Positions 9,592 to 18,541 of a stretch of DNA of 64,000 bases are shown piece after piece. Within the stretch, counting starts at the first letter, position 1; each line of letters begins with the position of its first letter. The notes under the pieces were generated by a model. That model did not search any database, was not told where the DNA came from, and was given only the letters and a program-made list of their open reading frames with translations. The position numbers and the translations under genes are program-made. The DNA lies in the NCBI RefSeq assembly GCF_016901015.1, contig NZ_JAFEUP010000001.1:806001-870000 (forward strand), read 5' to 3'. The stretch comes from Zestomonas insulae (lineage in GTDB: Bacteria; Pseudomonadota; Gammaproteobacteria; Pseudomonadales; Pseudomonadaceae).

Positions 9592-10332
9592 TCAGCCTTC
9601 GCTGGCCTCGGAGGCAGCTTCTTCGACGAACTCGTCGGCGCCGCCCACGCTGTTGCCACGGCCGCGAGCCACGGCTTCGGACATCGCGCCCATGTACAGC
9701 TGGATGGCGCGGATGGCGTCATCGTTGCCCGGGATGATGTAGTCAACGCCTTCCGGGCTGCTGTTGGTATCGACAACGCCGATTACCGGGATGCCCAGTT
9801 TGTTGGCTTCGGAGATGGCGATGCGCTCATGATCGACGTCGATGACGAACAGCGCGTCCGGCAGGCCGCCCATGTCCTTGATACCACCCAGGCTGCGGTC
9901 CAGTTTTTCCAGATCGCGCGAACGCATCAGGGCTTCTTTCTTGGTCAGCTTGGCAAAGGTGCCGTCCTGGGACTGGGTTTCCAGCTCGCGCAGGCGCTTG
10001 ATCGAAGCACGGATGGTCTTGTAGTTGGTCAGCATGCCGCCCAACCAGCGGTGGTCGACGTACGGCATGCCGCAACGAGCAGCTTCTTCGGCGACGATTT
10101 TGCTGGCGGAACGCTTGGTACCAACGAACAGGATCTTGTTCTTGCCGGCCGCCAGCTTCTCAACAAAGCTCAGGGCTTCGTTGAACATCGGCAGGGTTTG
10201 CTCGAGGTTGATGATGTGAATCTTGTTGCGCGCGCCGAAAATGAACTTGCCCATTTTCGGGTTCCAGTAACGGGTCTGGTGGCCGAAGTGCACACCGGCC
10301 TTCAGCATATCGCGCATATTGACTTGGGACAT
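9592..10332 (-). CDS. rpsB: 30S ribosomal protein S2
   Basis: S2 binds late to the 30S subunit between head and body and is needed for S1 binding. The 246-residue protein begins [20 protein letters not shown], with the S2 signatures [16 protein letters not shown] and [19 protein letters not shown] near residue 155. It is the first gene of the rpsB-tsf-pyrH-frr transcription group and is divergent from map, with 263 bases of regulatory DNA between. Confidence 0.98.
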   Translation of the reverse strand: MSQVNMRDMLKAGVHFGHQTRYWNPKMGKFIFGARNKIHIINLEQTLPMFNEALSFVEKLAAGKNKILFVGTKRSASKIVAEEAARCGMPYVDHRWLGGMLTNYKTIRASIKRLRELETQSQDGTFAKLTKKEALMRSRDLEKLDRSLGGIKDMGGLPDALFVIDVDHERIAISEANKLGIPVIGVVDTNSSPEGVDYIIPGNDDAIRAIQLYMGAMSEAVARGRGNSVGGADEFVEEAASEASEG

Positions 10333-10472
10333 GATCGTTCCTTAGTAAGTCGGGTTAGGCCTCCACGCATCCCGATGACCAACCCGCGACTGTGTCACAG
10401 GCACCCAGGTCAACGTGTCGATACGTGTGTGGGTTTAGGCTTTCCGGGTAGACGTCCCCGAAAGCGGCGCAT

Positions 10473-10501
10473 TTTATAGCACAAAGCGCCGCAAGCTGGA
10501 A
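10473..10501 (-). promoter_or_regulatory. Possible sigma-70 promoter of rpsB
   Basis: On the minus strand a TATAAA hexamer (10473-10478) lies 17 bases from a weak TTCCAG -35 match, about 140 bases before the rpsB start. The -10 is good and the -35 is poor, so this is only a candidate. The leader would be long, as is common for autoregulated ribosomal protein operons. Confidence 0.35.
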
Positions 10502-10595
10502 GCCATAACCTTGCTGTCGTGCGTGCACCCCGACTTCAAGCATTCCGCCGCAAGCTGTTACCATACGCCCTTTCCCTCTGCGCCCGAGAGCCATC

Positions 10596-11381
10596 ATGAC
10601 CGTCACTATCAAGACGCCCGAGGAAATCGAAAAAATGCGCGTCGCCGGCCGTCTGGCCGCCGAAGTGCTGGAGATGATCGGCGACCACGTCAAACCCGGC
10701 GTGACCACCGACGAACTGGACCGCATCTGCCACGACTACATCGTCAACGTGCAGCAGGCCATCCCGGCGCCGCTCAACTACAACGGCTTCCCCAAATCGA
10801 TCTGCACCTCGATCAACCATGTGGTCTGCCACGGCATTCCCAATGACAAGCCGCTGAAGGACGGTGACGTGATCAACATCGACGTCACGGTGATCAAGGA
10901 CGGCTACCACGGCGACACCAGCAAGATGTTCATGGTCGGCAAGGTACCCGAATGGGCCCAGCGTCTCGCCAAGGTCACCCAGGAATGTCTCTATATGGGC
11001 ATCGAGATGGTGCGCCCAGGCGTCCGCCTTGGCGACATCGGCGAAGTGATCCAGAAGCACGCCGAGAAGAACGGTTTCTCCGTGGTCCGCGAATACTGCG
11101 GGCACGGCATCGGCGCGGTGTTCCATGAAGAGCCGCAGGTGCTGCACTACGGCCGCGCCGGTACCGGCATGGAGCTCAAGGAAGGCATGACCTTCACCAT
11201 CGAGCCGATGATCAACCAGGGCCGCCCGGAAACCCGTCTGCTCGGCGATGGCTGGACCGCCATCACCAAGGACCGCAAGTTGTCGGCGCAGTGGGAACAC
11301 ACTCTGGCGGTCACCGCCGACGGCTACGAGATCTTCACCCTGCGCAGCGACGACACCATCGCCCGCACCTCGCCCCGTTGA
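10596..11381 (+). CDS. map: Methionine aminopeptidase type I
   Basis: Map removes the initiator methionine from nascent proteins. The 261-residue enzyme has the five metal ligands of the pita-bread fold: Asp in VINIDVTVIKDGYHGDTSKM (two Asp), His in CGHGIG, Glu in FTIEPMIN and Glu in QWEHTLAV. The substrate histidine segment NHVVCHGIP is present. There is no N-terminal zinc-finger extension, so this is the type Ia form. It is the first gene of a plus-strand run with glnD 33 bases downstream and dapC beyond. Confidence 0.97.
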   Translation: MTVTIKTPEEIEKMRVAGRLAAEVLEMIGDHVKPGVTTDELDRICHDYIVNVQQAIPAPLNYNGFPKSICTSINHVVCHGIPNDKPLKDGDVINIDVTVIKDGYHGDTSKMFMVGKVPEWAQRLAKVTQECLYMGIEMVRPGVRLGDIGEVIQKHAEKNGFSVVREYCGHGIGAVFHEEPQVLHYGRAGTGMELKEGMTFTIEPMINQGRPETRLLGDGWTAITKDRKLSAQWEHTLAVTADGYEIFTLRSDDTIARTSPR

Positions 11382-11414
11382 GACGCTTCGCTTCTTATAA
11401 ATAAGGAAGGCCGC

Positions 11415-14117
11415 ATGCCGCAGGTGGATCCCGAGTTGTTCGACCGCGGACAGTTCCAGGCGGAACTGGCCTTGAAGTCCAGCCCCATCGCCGCCTTCAA
11501 GAAGGCCATTCGCGCCGCGCACGAGGTGCTCGACGCGCGCTTTCGCAAGGGCCGCGACATCCGCCGTCTGGTCGAGGACCGTGCGTGGTTCACCGACCAG
11601 ATCCTGCGTGAGGCTTGGGCGCGCTTCGACTGGAGCGAAGACGCCGACATCGCCCTGCTGGCGGTCGGCGGCTACGGCCGCGGCGAGCTGCATCCTTATT
11701 CCGATATCGACCTGCTGATCCTGCTGGATAACGCCGATCACGAGACGTTCCGCGACCCGATCGAGCGCTTTCTGACCCTCCTCTGGGACATCGGCCTGGA
11801 AGTGGGCCAGAGCGTGCGCTCGGTCGACGAATGCGCCGAAGAGGCGCGCGCCGACCTGACAGTGATCACCAACCTGATGGAAAGTCGCACCATCGCCGGC
11901 CCGGAACGCCTGCGCCAACGCATGATCGGCGTCACCGGCACCGATCAGATGTGGCCGAGCAAGCACTTCTACCTGGCCAAGCGCAAGGAACAGCGCAACC
12001 GCCACGCCAAGTACAACGACACCGAGTACAACCTCGAGCCCAACGTCAAAGGCTCGCCCGGCGGCCTGCGCGACATCCAGACCATCCTCTGGGTGGCGCG
12101 CCGCCATTTCGGCACGCTCAACCTGCACGCCATGGTCGGCCAGGGTTTCCTCCTGGAAAGCGAATACGCCATGCTCGCCTCGGCCCAGGAGTTCCTCTGG
12201 ACCGTGCGCTACGCCCTGCACATGCTCGCCGGCCGCGCCGAAGACCGCCTGCTGTTCGACTACCAACGCAGCATCGCCGGCCTGCTCGGCTTCGAGGACA
12301 ACGACGCCAAGCTGGCCATCGAACGCTTCATGCAGAAGTACTACCGCACGGTGATGAGCATCGCCGAGCTGAGCGAGCTGATCGTCCTGCACTTCGAAGA
12401 AGCCATCCTCGGTGCCGACGAAACCGACCAGGTGCGCCCGCTCAACAGCCGCTTCCAGGTGCGCAACGACTACATCGAAGTAGCGCACCTCAACGTGTTC
12501 AAGCGTACCCCGTTCGCCATCATGGAAATCTTCGTGCTGATGGCCCAGCACCCGGAGATCAAGGGCGTGCGCGCCGACACCATCCGCCTGCTGCGCGACC
12601 ACCGCTACCTGATCGACGACGAGTTCCGCCACGACATCCGCAACACCAGCCTGTTCATCGAGCTGTTCAAGTCCGAGCAAGGCATCCACCGCAACCTGCG
12701 GCGCATGAACCGCTACGGCATCCTCGGCCGCTACCTGCCGGAGTTCGGCCATATCGTCGGGCAGATGCAGCACGACCTGTTCCACATCTACACGGTCGAC
12801 GCGCACACGCTGAACCTGATCAAGCACCTGCGCAAACTGAAGTGGCCGGAGCTGGCGGAGAAATTCCCGCTGGCCAGCAAGGTCATCGACAAACTGCCGA
12901 AACCCGAGCTGATCTACCTCGCCGGCCTCTACCATGACATCGGCAAGGGCCGCGGCGGCGACCATTCCGAAGTCGGCGCGGTAGACGCCGAAGTGTTCTG
13001 CGCGCGCCACCAGTTGCCCATCTGGGACAGCCGGCTGATCGTCTGGCTGGTCAAGAACCACCTGGTGATGTCGACCACCGCGCAGCGCAAGGACCTCTCC
13101 GACCCACAGGTGATCCACGATTTCGCCCAGCAGGTCGGCGACCAGACACACCTCGACTACCTCTACGTGCTGACCATCGCCGACATCAACGCGACCAACC
13201 CCAGCCTGTGGAACTCCTGGCGCGCCAGCCTACTGCGCCAGCTCTACACCGAAACCAAGCGCGCCCTGCGCCGTGGCCTGGAGAACCCGCTGGACCGCGA
13301 GGAGCAGATTCGTCAGACGCAGAGCGCCGCGCTGGACATCCTGGTGCGCGAAGGCACCGATCCGGACGACGCCGAACAGCTGTGGTCGCAGCTCGGCGAC
13401 GACTACTTCCTGCGCCATACCGCCGGCGACGTGGCCTGGCACACCGACGCGATCCTCCGTCACGCCAGGCGCGACGAGCCGCTGGTGCTGATCAAGGAAA
13501 CCTCGCAGCGGGAGTTCGAGGGCGGCACGCAGATCTTCATCTACGCCCCGGACCAGCACGACTTCTTCGCCGTGACCGTGGCGGCCATGGACCAGCTCAA
13601 CCTGAACATCCACGACGCCCGAGTGATCACCTCGACCAGCCAGTTCACCCTCGACACCTACATAGTGCTCGACGCCGATGGCGGGCAGATCGGCGACAAT
13701 CCCGCGCGGATCAAGCAGATTCGCCAGGGCCTGGTCGATGCACTGAAGAACCCCGACAACTACCCGGCGATCATCCAGCGCCGCGTGCCGCGCCAACTCA
13801 AGCACTTCACCTTCGCCCCGCAGGTCAACATCTCCAACGATGCCCAGCGCCCGGTGACCATGCTCGAGATCACCGCACCCGACCGCCCCGGCCTGCTCGC
13901 GCGGATCGGCAAGATTTTCCTCGACTTCGATCTGTCACTGCAGAACGCCAAGATTGCCACCCTGGGCGAGCGCATCGAGGACGTGTTCTTCGTCACCGAC
14001 GCGCACAACCAGCCGCTGTCCGACCCGCAGCTGTGCGCGCGTCTGCAGCAGGCGATCATCGAACAGCTGTCGCCGACCCGCGACGCCACCAGCGACCTCA
14101 GCCGCATCAGTATTTGA
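11415..14117 (+). CDS. glnD: Bifunctional PII uridylyltransferase/uridylyl-removing enzyme
   Basis: GlnD senses glutamine and uridylylates or de-uridylylates the PII proteins, setting glutamine synthetase activity and NtrC signalling. The 900-residue protein shows an N-terminal nucleotidyltransferase domain with [19 protein letters not shown] (residues 85-103, Asp 97 and 99 the metal pair), a central HD domain with [16 protein letters not shown] (His 507, Asp 508) for the removing activity, and two C-terminal ACT domains (about 710-790 and 815-895; the second begins at [20 protein letters not shown]) that bind glutamine. Length and domain order are standard. It is preceded by an AGGAAGG-type ribosome site. 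Confidence 0.97.
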   Translation: MPQVDPELFDRGQFQAELALKSSPIAAFKKAIRAAHEVLDARFRKGRDIRRLVEDRAWFTDQILREAWARFDWSEDADIALLAVGGYGRGELHPYSDIDLLILLDNADHETFRDPIERFLTLLWDIGLEVGQSVRSVDECAEEARADLTVITNLMESRTIAGPERLRQRMIGVTGTDQMWPSKHFYLAKRKEQRNRHAKYNDTEYNLEPNVKGSPGGLRDIQTILWVARRHFGTLNLHAMVGQGFLLESEYAMLASAQEFLWTVRYALHMLAGRAEDRLLFDYQRSIAGLLGFEDNDAKLAIERFMQKYYRTVMSIAELSELIVLHFEEAILGADETDQVRPLNSRFQVRNDYIEVAHLNVFKRTPFAIMEIFVLMAQHPEIKGVRADTIRLLRDHRYLIDDEFRHDIRNTSLFIELFKSEQGIHRNLRRMNRYGILGRYLPEFGHIVGQMQHDLFHIYTVDAHTLNLIKHLRKLKWPELAEKFPLASKVIDKLPKPELIYLAGLYHDIGKGRGGDHSEVGAVDAEVFCARHQLPIWDSRLIVWLVKNHLVMSTTAQRKDLSDPQVIHDFAQQVGDQTHLDYLYVLTIADINATNPSLWNSWRASLLRQLYTETKRALRRGLENPLDREEQIRQTQSAALDILVREGTDPDDAEQLWSQLGDDYFLRHTAGDVAWHTDAILRHARRDEPLVLIKETSQREFEGGTQIFIYAPDQHDFFAVTVAAMDQLNLNIHDARVITSTSQFTLDTYIVLDADGGQIGDNPARIKQIRQGLVDALKNPDNYPAIIQRRVPRQLKHFTFAPQVNISNDAQRPVTMLEITAPDRPGLLARIGKIFLDFDLSLQNAKIATLGERIEDVFFVTDAHNQPLSDPQLCARLQQAIIEQLSPTRDATSDLSRISI

Positions 14118-14169
14118 GCCTCACAGACCACGCCCTGCGGGGCGCGGCCGGATTACGCAAGAGAAAGCC

Positions 14170-15366
14170 ATGAACCCAGCACTCGCCCACCTGCAGCCCT
14201 ACCCCTTCGAGAAACTGCGCGCCCTGCTTGGCGGCGTTCAGCCGCCAGCCGGCAAGTCGGCCATCGCCCTGTCCATCGGCGAGCCCAAGCACCGCTCGCC
14301 GAGCTTTGTCGGCGAAGCGCTGACTGCCAATCTCGAGCAGCTGGCGGTGTACCCGACCACCCTGGGCATTCCCGCCCTGCGTGAAGCCATCGCCCACTGG
14401 TGCGAGCGGCGCTTCCAGGTGCCGGCCGAGTGGCTCGACCCGGCGCGCCACGTGCTGCCGGTCAACGGCACCCGCGAGGCACTGTTCGCCTTCACCCAGA
14501 CCGTGGTCGATCGCGAGCATAAGGGCCTGGTGGTCAGCCCCAACCCGTTCTATCAGATCTACGAAGGTGCCGCCCTGCTCGCCGGCGCCGAGCCGCACTA
14601 CCTGCCGTGCCTGGCGGAAAACGGCTTCAACCCGGACTTCGACGCGGTCAGCGCCGAGACCTGGCAGCGCACCCAGATCCTCTTCCTCTGCTCGCCCGGC
14701 AACCCGACCGGCGCGCTGATTCCGCTGGACACCCTCAAGCGCCTGATCGCCCTGGCCGACCAGTACGACTTCGTGATCGCCGCCGACGAGTGCTACAGCG
14801 AGCTGTACTTCGACGAACAGAATCCGCCGGCCGGCCTGCTCAGCGCCTGCGCAGCGCTGGGCCGCCGCGACTTCAAGCGCTGCGTGGTGTTCCACAGCCT
14901 GTCCAAGCGCTCCAACCTGCCGGGCCTGCGCTCCGGCTTCGTGGCCGGCGATGCCGATATCCTCAAGGCGTTCCTGCTCTACCGCACCTACCACGGCTGT
15001 GCGATGCCGGTGCAGACCCAGCTGGCCAGCGTCGCCGCGTGGAACGATGAAGTCCATGTGCGCGCCAACCGCGTGCTGTATCGCGAGAAGTTCGACGCGG
15101 TGCTCGACATCCTCGCCCCGGTGATGGACGTGCAGCGCCCGGATGGCGGCTTCTACCTGTGGGCGAAGTCGCCGACCGACGACGCCACTTTCACCCGCGA
15201 GCTGTTCGCCCACGAGCACGTCACCGTGGTGCCGGGCTCCTACCTGTCACGCGAGGTCGATGGCTTCAACCCGGGCGCCGGGCGCGTGCGCATGGCCCTC
15301 GTCGCGCCACTGGCCGAATGCGTCGAAGCCGCGCAGCGCATCCGCCACTTCATCCAGGGGCTGTGA
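14170..15366 (+). CDS. dapC: Succinyldiaminopimelate transaminase
   Basis: DapC transfers an amino group from glutamate to N-succinyl-2-amino-6-ketopimelate in the lysine/meso-DAP pathway. It is a fold-type I PLP aminotransferase of 398 residues beginning MNPALAHLQPYPFEKLRALL, with PGNPTGALIPLDTLKRLI, the Asp/Tyr pair in AADECYSELYFDE and the PLP lysine in FHSLSKRSNLPGLRSGFVAG. Longer in-frame starts inside glnD were rejected because the family begins at the chosen ATG, which has AGAGAAAG before it. dapD lies two genes downstream, which supports dapC over other class I aminotransferases. Confidence 0.93.
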   Translation: MNPALAHLQPYPFEKLRALLGGVQPPAGKSAIALSIGEPKHRSPSFVGEALTANLEQLAVYPTTLGIPALREAIAHWCERRFQVPAEWLDPARHVLPVNGTREALFAFTQTVVDREHKGLVVSPNPFYQIYEGAALLAGAEPHYLPCLAENGFNPDFDAVSAETWQRTQILFLCSPGNPTGALIPLDTLKRLIALADQYDFVIAADECYSELYFDEQNPPAGLLSACAALGRRDFKRCVVFHSLSKRSNLPGLRSGFVAGDADILKAFLLYRTYHGCAMPVQTQLASVAAWNDEVHVRANRVLYREKFDAVLDILAPVMDVQRPDGGFYLWAKSPTDDATFTRELFAHEHVTVVPGSYLSREVDGFNPGAGRVRMALVAPLAECVEAAQRIRHFIQGL

Positions 15367-15368
15367 CC

Positions 15369-15716
15369 ATGAGCATCACCCTGTACGGCATCAAGGCCTG
15401 CGACACCATGAAGAAGGCACGCACCTGGCTCGACGAGCACGGCGTCAGCTATGCCTTTCACGACTACAAGGCGGTCGGTATCGACCGCGGCAACCTGGAG
15501 AAGTGGTGCGCCGAGCACGGCTGGCAGACCGTGCTGAACCGCGCCGGCACCACGTTCCGCAAGCTCGACGAAGCGCAGAAGACTGATCTCGACCAGGCCA
15601 AGGCCATCGAACTGATGCTCGCCCAGCCGTCGATGATCAAGCGCCCGGTGCTCGATCTCGGCGCCAGTACGCTAGTCGGCTTCAAGCCCGAGCAGTACGC
15701 CACCGCTTTCGCCTGA
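15369..15716 (+). CDS. ArsC/Spx-family thioredoxin-fold protein (YffB-like)
   Basis: A 115-residue protein starting two bases after the dapC stop. It has the ArsC/Spx/YffB fold: MSITLYGIKACDTMKKARTW with a single N-terminal Cys (CDTMKK instead of a CxxC), a mid-protein NRAGTTFRKLDE segment and the C-terminal IKRPVLD motif with conserved Arg and Pro. Real arsenate reductases have further cysteines or an ars operon context, both absent here. YffB-type proteins bind glutathione, and the exact substrate is unknown. Position inside a dapC-dapD run is conserved in Pseudomonas as far as I recall, but a role in lysine synthesis is not implied by the sequence. Confidence 0.85.
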   Translation: MSITLYGIKACDTMKKARTWLDEHGVSYAFHDYKAVGIDRGNLEKWCAEHGWQTVLNRAGTTFRKLDEAQKTDLDQAKAIELMLAQPSMIKRPVLDLGASTLVGFKPEQYATAFA

Positions 15717-15765
15717 CAGACGCAGGCCCCCGAACAAATCATCTGAATTCGCAAGAGGAATCATC

Positions 15766-16800
15766 ATGTCCAACTCGCTCTACAGCCTGGCCTTCGGCGT
15801 CGGCACCCAGAACCGCCAGGGCAACTGGCTGGAAGTCTTCTACGCCCAACCGCTGCTCAATCCGGCCGCCGAGCTGGTCGCCAAGACCGCCGCCGTACTG
15901 GGTTACAGTGGCGGCAACCAGGCCATCGCCTTCACCAGCAACCAGGCCAGCGAGTTGGCCGAGGCGCTGAAAGGCGTCGACGCCACCCAGGCCGCGCTGC
16001 TCACGCGCCTGGCCGAGAGCCAGCGTCCACTGGTCGCCACCCTGCTGGCCGACGACGCCGCGCTGAGCTCCACCCCGGAGGCCTACCTCAAGCTGCACCT
16101 GCTCTCGCACCGCCTGGTCAAGCCGCACGGGCAGAACCTCACCGGCATCTTCCCGCTGCTGCCAAACGTGGCCTGGACCAGCCAGGGCGCCATCGACCTC
16201 GCCGAGCTGGCCGAGCGCCAACTGGAAGCGCGCCTGAAGGGCGAGCTGCTGGAAGTCTTCTCGGTGGACAAGTTCCCGAAGATGACCGACTACGTGGTGC
16301 CGAGCGGCGTACGCCTGGCCGACAGCGCGCGCATCCGCCTGGGCGCCTACGTCGGTGAAGGCACCACGGTGATGCACGAAGGCTTCGTCAACTTCAACGG
16401 CGGCACCGAAGGCCCGGGCATGATCGAAGGCCGCGTCTCCGCCGGAGTGTTCGTCGGCAAGGGCTCGGACCTCGGCGGCGGCTGCTCGACCATGGGTACC
16501 CTGTCCGGCGGCGGCAACATCGTCATCTCGGTCGGCGAAGGCTGCCTGATCGGCGCCAATGCCGGCATCGGTATCCCGCTGGGCGACCGCAACATCGTCG
16601 AGGCCGGGCTGTACGTCACCGCCGGCACCAAGATCGCCCTGCTCGACGAGCAGAACCAGCTGGTCAAGGTGGTCAAGGGCCGCGACCTGGCCGGCCAGGC
16701 CGACCTGCTGTTCCGCCGCAACTCGCAAACCGGTGCGGTCGAGTGCAAGACCAACAAGACCGCCATCGAGCTGAACGAGGCGCTGCACGCGCACAACTGA
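15766..16800 (+). CDS. dapD: Tetrahydrodipicolinate N-succinyltransferase
   Basis: DapD transfers succinyl from succinyl-CoA to tetrahydrodipicolinate, the step before DapC. This 344-residue protein is the long Pseudomonas/actinobacterial type: an N-terminal helical domain of about 120 residues, then a left-handed beta-helix of hexapeptide repeats (GAYVGEGTTVMHEGFVNFNG, then GRVSAGVFVGKGSDLGGGCS, IGANAGIGIPLGD) forming the active-site interface of the trimer. Glu in NFNGGTEGPGMIEG and the downstream repeats are intact. It lies 49 bases after the ArsC-like gene, with AAGAGGA before the ATG. Confidence 0.96.
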   Translation: MSNSLYSLAFGVGTQNRQGNWLEVFYAQPLLNPAAELVAKTAAVLGYSGGNQAIAFTSNQASELAEALKGVDATQAALLTRLAESQRPLVATLLADDAALSSTPEAYLKLHLLSHRLVKPHGQNLTGIFPLLPNVAWTSQGAIDLAELAERQLEARLKGELLEVFSVDKFPKMTDYVVPSGVRLADSARIRLGAYVGEGTTVMHEGFVNFNGGTEGPGMIEGRVSAGVFVGKGSDLGGGCSTMGTLSGGGNIVISVGEGCLIGANAGIGIPLGDRNIVEAGLYVTAGTKIALLDEQNQLVKVVKGRDLAGQADLLFRRNSQTGAVECKTNKTAIELNEALHAHN

Positions 16801-16809
16801 TCCTATAGT

Positions 16810-16880
16810 CGTAGGGCGGGCTCGCCGCAGCGCGGCGGCCCGCCACGGCGTACCGCCCGGCCGGGCGGCTACGCCCTACG
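16810..16880. repeat. Imperfect inverted repeat, REP-like, between dapD and csdA
   Basis: CGTAGGGCG (16810-16818) and CGCCCTACG (16872-16880) form the outer arms of a GC-rich, nested palindrome with inner arms GCCGC/GCGGC and CCGCC/GGCGG. There is no T run after it. Sequences beginning GTAGGGCG are common intergenic repeats in several Pseudomonas genomes. It may also act as a partial terminator of the dap transcript. Confidence 0.6.
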
Positions 16881-16893
16881 CTGGGAGCCTGCA

Positions 16894-18099
16894 ATGCCCC
16901 TGAATTCCCCCTGGCGCGCCGACTTTCCGGCCCTCGCTGCCCTCGAGGCAGAGGGTCAGACCTACCTCGACAGCGCCGCCACCAGTCAGAAGCCACGCGC
17001 GTTGCTCGATGCGCTGCACGGCTATTACCTCGGCGGCACCGCCAACGTGCACCGTGCCCAGCACCTGCTCGGCGAACGGGTGACCCGTGCCTTCGAGGCC
17101 AGTCGCACCACCGCGGCGCGCTGGCTGAACGCGGAGAGCCCCGGGCAGATCATCTTCACCCGCGGCTGCACCGAGGCGATCAACCTGCTGGCCTATGGCC
17201 TGGAGGCGCAATTCCATGCCGGCGAGCAGCTGGTGGTCGGCGCCGCCGAGCACCATGCCAACCTGCTGCCCTGGCAACAGCTGGCCCAGCGCCGCGGCCT
17301 GGAGCTGGTGGTGCTGCCGTTGAACGCCGACGGCGAGATCGACCTGACCCAGGCGGCGCAGCTGATCGGGCCGAAATGCCGGCTGCTCGCCGTCGGCCAA
17401 TTGTCCAATGTCCTCGGCCGCTGGCAGCCGTTGCCCGAGTTGTTCGCGCTGGCCCGCGCCAGCGGCGCGCTGACGGTGATCGACGGCGCGCAGGCTGCAG
17501 TGCATCAACGCCCCGACATCCAAGCGCTGGACTGCGACTTCTATGCCTGCTCGGCGCACAAGCTCTACGGCCCGGAAGGCGTCGGCGTGCTGTATGGCCG
17601 CGAAGACGCGCTGCAACGCCTCAATCACTGGCAGTTCGGCGGCGAGATGGTGCAGGTCGCCGACTACCAGCACGCCACCTTCCGCCCCGCGCCGCTCGGC
17701 TTTGAGGCCGGCACCCCGGCGATCGGCGCGGTGATCGGCCTCGACGCCAGCCTCGACTACCTGGCCGGCCTCGACCCGCGTGCAGTCGCCACCCATGAAG
17801 CCGAGTTGCATGGCTTGCTGCTCGATGGCCTGCGCCAACGCAGCGGCGTGCGGATAGTCGGTGCGCCGCAGGTGGCGCTGGCCAGCTTCGTCGTCGACGG
17901 CGTGCACAACGCCGACCTCGCCCACCTGCTCGGCGAACAGGGCATCGCCGTGCGCGCCGGCCACCACTGCGCGATGCCGCTGTACAAGCAGCTCGGCCTC
18001 AGCGGCGCGGTACGCGTGTCGCTCGGCCTGTACAACGACGCCAGCGACCTGGAGCGCTTCTTCGCCGCCCTCGACCTGTCCCTGGAGCTGCTGCAATGA
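16894..18099 (+). CDS. csdA: Cysteine desulfurase, CsdA/SufS type
   Basis: A fold-type I PLP enzyme (401 residues) that takes sulfur from cysteine as a persulfide and passes it to an acceptor protein. Visible features are TYLDSAATSQKP at the N-terminus, GGTANVHRAQHLLGERVT, the PLP-binding His in AAEHHANLLPW, Asp-Gly-Ala-Gln in VIDGAQAAVHQ, the Schiff-base Lys 223 in SAHKLYGPEG and catalytic Cys 359 in RAGHHCAMPLY. The short loop around Cys 359 marks group II (SufS/CsdA). Its stop overlaps the start of a SufE-like partner (csdE), and there are no sufBCD genes nearby, so this is the CsdA type. Confidence 0.92.
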   Translation: MPLNSPWRADFPALAALEAEGQTYLDSAATSQKPRALLDALHGYYLGGTANVHRAQHLLGERVTRAFEASRTTAARWLNAESPGQIIFTRGCTEAINLLAYGLEAQFHAGEQLVVGAAEHHANLLPWQQLAQRRGLELVVLPLNADGEIDLTQAAQLIGPKCRLLAVGQLSNVLGRWQPLPELFALARASGALTVIDGAQAAVHQRPDIQALDCDFYACSAHKLYGPEGVGVLYGREDALQRLNHWQFGGEMVQVADYQHATFRPAPLGFEAGTPAIGAVIGLDASLDYLAGLDPRAVATHEAELHGLLLDGLRQRSGVRIVGAPQVALASFVVDGVHNADLAHLLGEQGIAVRAGHHCAMPLYKQLGLSGAVRVSLGLYNDASDLERFFAALDLSLELLQ

Positions 18100-18509
18100 G
18101 CCTGCCGGCGCGCGCCGAAGCGGCATTGACGGCGTTCACCCAGGCCAGCGGCTGGGAGCAGCGCGCACGCCTGCTGATGCACTGGGGCGAGCAACTGGAG
18201 GCCTTGAGCAGCGCCGAATGCAACGAGACCAACCGGGTGCACGGCTGCGAAAGCCAGGTCTGGCTGATCGGCGAGCACAGCGGCGAGCACTGGCGGTTTC
18301 GCGCGGCCAGCGATGCGCGGGTGATCCGCGGCCTGCTGGCGGTGCTGCTGGCGCGGGTCGAGGGCCTCAGCAGCGCGGAGCTGCTGCAACTCGATCTGGA
18401 CGCCTGGTTCGCCCAGCTCGGCCTCGGCCGCCAGCTCTCTCCTTCGCGCAGCAACGGCCTGCACGCCGTGTTGCAGCGCATGCGCGCGCTGGCCACCGGC
18501 CAGGCTTAG
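18096..18509 (+). CDS. csdE: SufE-family sulfur acceptor CsdE
   Basis: A 137-residue SufE-domain protein that accepts persulfide sulfur from CsdA. It carries the conserved acceptor cysteine (Cys 51) in NRVHGCESQVWL and the family helix AEAALTAFTQASGWEQRARLL. The ATG overlaps the csdA stop (ATGA), so the enzyme and acceptor are translated together. In E. coli CsdE also passes sulfur to TcdA (CsdL); the tcdA homologue here converges on csdE with a 32-base gap. Confidence 0.9.
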   Translation: MSLPARAEAALTAFTQASGWEQRARLLMHWGEQLEALSSAECNETNRVHGCESQVWLIGEHSGEHWRFRAASDARVIRGLLAVLLARVEGLSSAELLQLDLDAWFAQLGLGRQLSPSRSNGLHAVLQRMRALATGQA

Positions 18510-18541
18510 CGCTCGCTCCCAAATCGAGACTGCTTAGCTGC

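Noticed and set aside
10536..13151. Long antisense frames, e.g. 871 codons opposite map/glnD, 635 opposite bamA, 740 opposite nfrB, 806 opposite plsB
   Set aside because: They lie opposite well-supported genes, have low-complexity His/Val/Gln/Asp-rich translations with no motifs, and are expected from high GC at third positions of the real genes.
15369..15716. Arsenate reductase
   Set aside because: Only one catalytic-type Cys is present and there are no arsB/arsR/arsH neighbours; an ArsC-like fold name is as far as the sequence supports.
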